A stretch of 64,000 nucleotides of DNA from Stenotrophomonas maltophilia R551-3 (lineage in GTDB: Bacteria > Pseudomonadota > Gammaproteobacteria > Xanthomonadales > Xanthomonadaceae), in the NCBI RefSeq assembly GCF_000020665.1, contig NC_011071.1:2842501-2906500 (forward strand), written 5' to 3'. Below, in pieces: positions 61,270 to 64,000 of this stretch (positions within the stretch are counted from its first letter, which is position 1; each line of letters opens with the position of its first letter). A program made the position numbers and the translations under genes. The notes under the pieces are model-generated. The model was not told the DNA's origin. It saw nothing but the letters and a program-made list of their open reading frames with translations, and did no database searches.

Positions 61270-64000
61270 TTACGCACCATGTGCAGCCAGTTGGCCCAGG
61301 CGCTGCACCGCGACCGAGACGGTCGGATAATCCAGGGTCTTCTGCTCAGCCAGTTCGGCCAGCATCGCCAGGGTGAAGCGCAGGCTGCTGTCGTCACGAC
61401 CGATCCACGCGGCCACCTTGGCTTCAGCGGTGCTGCCCTTGGTGCCCAGTGCCTGGCCGGCCAGGCTGCGGTGGTGCGCAGCCAGCTCGTCGCGCAGCAC
61501 GCCACGTGCCACCGCGTGCCAACGGCCATTGACCTCCAGCGCGTCGATCTGCTCGAACAGCCACGGCAGCTGCAGCGCATCGCCCAGGCGGAAGTGAATC
61601 TTGGACACATCCACAGGCTTCAGCTTGCGGGTACGGGCCAGTTCGATGATGTCGAACGCCGGCTCCAGGAAGTGCAGCTCGGCCAGCTGCTGCGCCAGCG
61701 CAGACGGCAGGCCCTTTTCCTTCCACTCGGCCACAAGGGCTTCGTAGGTCGGACGCTGCGAATCCGGCAGCACACCCGAAGCAACGCGGATGTCGTTGAA
61801 CGGACCCTGGTAGCGGTTGACCGCCTCGGTGATGCCCGGCATCGGGCCCGGGCGCGACAGCAGCCAGCGCACGAACGAACGCTGCAGCTTCCAGATCACT
61901 TCCAGCGCATCGATCTGCACCGACTCCGGCAGGGTGCCGTCGAGGGCGTCGATCTGTGCCCACAGCGCGCGCGCGTCCAGCGTTTCGCGGCTGATGGTGT
62001 AGGCCTTGGCGACCTCGGCGATGGAACGGCCGGTGTCTTCCTGCATGCGCATCAGGAAGGTGGCGCCCATGCGGTTGATGGTCTGGTTGGTCACGGCCGT
62101 GGCGATGATTTCGCGCTTCAGGCGGTGACGCTCCATCGCATCGGCGTACTTCTTCTGCAGCGGCGTCGGGAAGTAGCGCTGCAGTTCCTTGGACAGGTAC
62201 GGATCTTCCGGGATGTCCGAATCCAGCAGCTGGGCAAACGCCACCAGCTTGGAATAGGACAGCAGCACCGACAGTTCCGGACGGGTCAGGCCCTGGCCGC
62301 GCGCCTTGCGCTGGGACAACTCGGCATCGGACGGCAGGAACTCGATCTGGCGATCGAGCAGGCCCTGCTGTTCCAGGGTACGGATGAAGTGCTGCTTGGA
62401 ACCCAGGCGCTTGACCGCCATCCGTTCCATCAGGCTCAGGGCCTGGTTCTGGCGGTAGTTGTCGTTGAGCACCAGCGCGGCCACTTCGTCGGTCATCGAC
62501 GCCAGCAGCTTGTTGCGCTGTTCAACGGTCAGCTTCTTTGCCCGCACCACATCGTTGAGCAGGATCTTGATGTTAACTTCATGGTCGGAGGTATCCACAC
62601 CGGCCGAATTGTCGATGAAGTCGGTGTTGAGCAGCACGCCGGCCTGGGCAGCTTCGATGCGGCCAAGCTGGGTCATGCCCAGGTTGCCGCCCTCGCCCAC
62701 CACCTTGCAGCGCAGCTCACCACCGTTCACGCGCAGTGCGTTGTTGGCACGGTCGCCGACATCGCTGTGCTGCTCGCTGGCCGCCTTGACGTAGGTACCG
62801 ATGCCGCCGTTCCACAGCAGGTCGACCGGCGCCTTCAGGATCGCGCTCATCAGATCGTTCGGCGACAGCGCCTTGACACTCTCGTCCAGGCCCAGCACGT
62901 CACGCACCTGCGGGGTGATCTCGATCGACTTCAGGCTGCGCGGGTACACGCCGCCGCCCTTGCTGATCAGCTTGGCATCGTAGTCCGCCCAACTCGAACG
63001 CGGCACGGTGAACAGGCGCTCACGCTCGACGAACGTGGTGGCCGCATCCGGGTTCGGGTCCAGGAAGATGTGGCGGTGGTCGAACGCAGCCAGCAGGCGG
63101 ATGTGGCGCGACAGCAGCATGCCGTTGCCGAACACGTCGCCGGACATGTCGCCGACGCCGACCGCAGTGAAGTCCTGGCTCTGGCTGTCACGGCCCAGCG
63201 CACGGAAGTGGCGCTTGACCGACTCCCACGCACCGCGAGCGGTGATGCCCATGCCCTTGTGGTCGTAACCGACCGAACCACCGGAGGCGAAGGCATCGCC
63301 CATCCAGAAGCCGTGCGCGATGGCCAGGCCGTTGGCGATGTCGGAGAAGGTCGCGGTGCCCTTGTCGGCGGCCACCACCAGGTACGGATCGTCCATGTCG
63401 TGACGGACCACATCCACCGGCGGCACGATCTTGTTGTTGACGATGTTGTCGGTGATGTCCAGCAGGCCCTGGATGAACAGCTTGTAGCAGGCCACGCCGT
63501 TGGCGAAGATCGCATCGCGATCGCCGTTCACCGGCGGCATCTTGGCGAAGAAGCCGCCCTTCGCGCCGACCGGCACGATGACGGTGTTCTTGACCATCTG
63601 CGCCTTGACCAGGCCCAGCACCTCGGTGCGGAAGTCTTCGCGACGATCCGACCAGCGCAGGCCACCACGGGCCACCGCACCAAAGCGCAGGTGGGTACCT
63701 TCCACGCGCGGGCCGTACACGAAGATTTCGCGGTACGGACGCGGCTTGGGCAGGTCCGGCACCAGCGCCGAATCGAACTTGAAGCTGATGACATGGCCGT
63801 GCTGGCCATTGGCATCGGTCTGGTAGTAGCTGGTACGCAGGGTCGCATCGATCACGCCCATGAACGAGCGCAGGATGCGGTCCTCGTCCAGGCTCGACAC
63901 GCGGTCCATCAGCTTCAGCAGCGCATCGCGCGCGGCCTGCATCTGCGCATCGCGGTCACCCTTGCGGGCATCGACCACGGTCTTGAGCACCTTCAGCGTG
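61270..64000 (-). CDS. NAD-specific glutamate dehydrogenase, large (about 180 kDa) class, C-terminal part
   Basis: The enzyme deaminates L-glutamate to 2-oxoglutarate with NAD+. The frame is open to the window edge, so about 909 C-terminal residues of an expected 1600 or so are present; the GTG at 63990 is internal. Characteristic segments are YGPRVEGTHLRFGAVARGGLRWSDRREDFRTEVLGLVKAQMVKNTVIVPVGAKGGF, SVGYDHKGMGITARGAWESVKRHFRALG and GEGGNLGMTQLGRIEAA. These match the L-GDH-180 class, which is activated by arginine in some bacteria and is much larger than hexameric enzymes. It supplies the route from hut-derived glutamate into the TCA cycle. Confidence 0.95.
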   Translation of the reverse strand, partial: TLKVLKTVVDARKGDRDAQMQAARDALLKLMDRVSSLDEDRILRSFMGVIDATLRTSYYQTDANGQHGHVISFKFDSALVPDLPKPRPYREIFVYGPRVEGTHLRFGAVARGGLRWSDRREDFRTEVLGLVKAQMVKNTVIVPVGAKGGFFAKMPPVNGDRDAIFANGVACYKLFIQGLLDITDNIVNNKIVPPVDVVRHDMDDPYLVVAADKGTATFSDIANGLAIAHGFWMGDAFASGGSVGYDHKGMGITARGAWESVKRHFRALGRDSQSQDFTAVGVGDMSGDVFGNGMLLSRHIRLLAAFDHRHIFLDPNPDAATTFVERERLFTVPRSSWADYDAKLISKGGGVYPRSLKSIEITPQVRDVLGLDESVKALSPNDLMSAILKAPVDLLWNGGIGTYVKAASEQHSDVGDRANNALRVNGGELRCKVVGEGGNLGMTQLGRIEAAQAGVLLNTDFIDNSAGVDTSDHEVNIKILLNDVVRAKKLTVEQRNKLLASMTDEVAALVLNDNYRQNQALSLMERMAVKRLGSKQHFIRTLEQQGLLDRQIEFLPSDAELSQRKARGQGLTRPELSVLLSYSKLVAFAQLLDSDIPEDPYLSKELQRYFPTPLQKKYADAMERHRLKREIIATAVTNQTINRMGATFLMRMQEDTGRSIAEVAKAYTISRETLDARALWAQIDALDGTLPESVQIDALEVIWKLQRSFVRWLLSRPGPMPGITEAVNRYQGPFNDIRVASGVLPDSQRPTYEALVAEWKEKGLPSALAQQLAELHFLEPAFDIIELARTRKLKPVDVSKIHFRLGDALQLPWLFEQIDALEVNGRWHAVARGVLRDELAAHHRSLAGQALGTKGSTAEAKVAAWIGRDDSSLRFTLAMLAELAEQKTLDYPTVSVAVQRLGQLAAHGA

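Noticed and set aside
61270..63990. Complete gene starting at the GTG at 63990
   Set aside because: The frame stays open to the window edge and the protein lacks the N-terminal part of the 180-kDa dehydrogenase class, so it is partial.

Overview
The window looks like the chromosome of a Stenotrophomonas maltophilia-complex bacterium (Xanthomonadaceae). The evidence is a high-GC genome, many short palindromes ending in GTAG/CTAC (the SMAG repeats of S. maltophilia), a GyrA with Gln83, a kynurenine-type NAD pathway (haaO, kynU, kmo), and a type IV secretion effector carrying the Xanthomonadaceae VirD4-interacting domain (XVIPCD).

Layout. 1-4731: a tightly overlapped histidine utilisation operon, hutI(partial)-H-G-U. 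4732-7773: a serine hydrolase gene, SMAG repeats and a complete IS110-family insertion sequence. 7774-18463: accessory and surface functions (TonB receptor, membrane proteins, TetR/thioesterase pair, exported deiminase-like protein with a divergent LysR, SGNH hydrolase, exported HExxH protein). 18680-27376: S9 peptidase, a predicted T4SS immunity/effector pair, a HipA-like kinase with a DUF3037 partner, a second serine hydrolase. 27428-29442: divergent LysR and MDR oxidoreductase. 29486-41012, mostly minus strand: gcd, gyrA, mtnA, a DUF3011 protein, epmA, a GNAT protein and ligA. 41301-42425: an exported aminotransferase facing the other way, lying between zipA and ligA and bordered by repeats. 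42516-49509, minus: zipA, smc, the rplI/rpsR/rpsF ribosomal operon, cbrC-like and iscA-like genes. 49639-59159, plus: asnS, small genes, a PaiB-like gene, a carbonic anhydrase, haaO, kynU-kmo-sbcB-DUF2461, DUF2939. 59313-64000, minus: 5'-nucleotidase, NAD kinase, and the C-terminal part of the large NAD-glutamate dehydrogenase.

The most striking system is the IS110 element (6450-7673). Its 238-base upstream non-coding region can be read by eye as a bridge RNA. Four segments match, in the expected order and orientation, the left target, the right target, the element's right end and its left end. Together they explain insertion at the CT of the CTCTAC terminus of a SMAG palindrome. Joining the flanks restores a 14-mer that occurs intact at two other SMAG copies in this window. 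The second notable system is the lipoprotein-like immunity gene followed by an XVIPCD effector with an HEIQH metallopeptidase motif. No tRNA, rRNA or CRISPR array was found.
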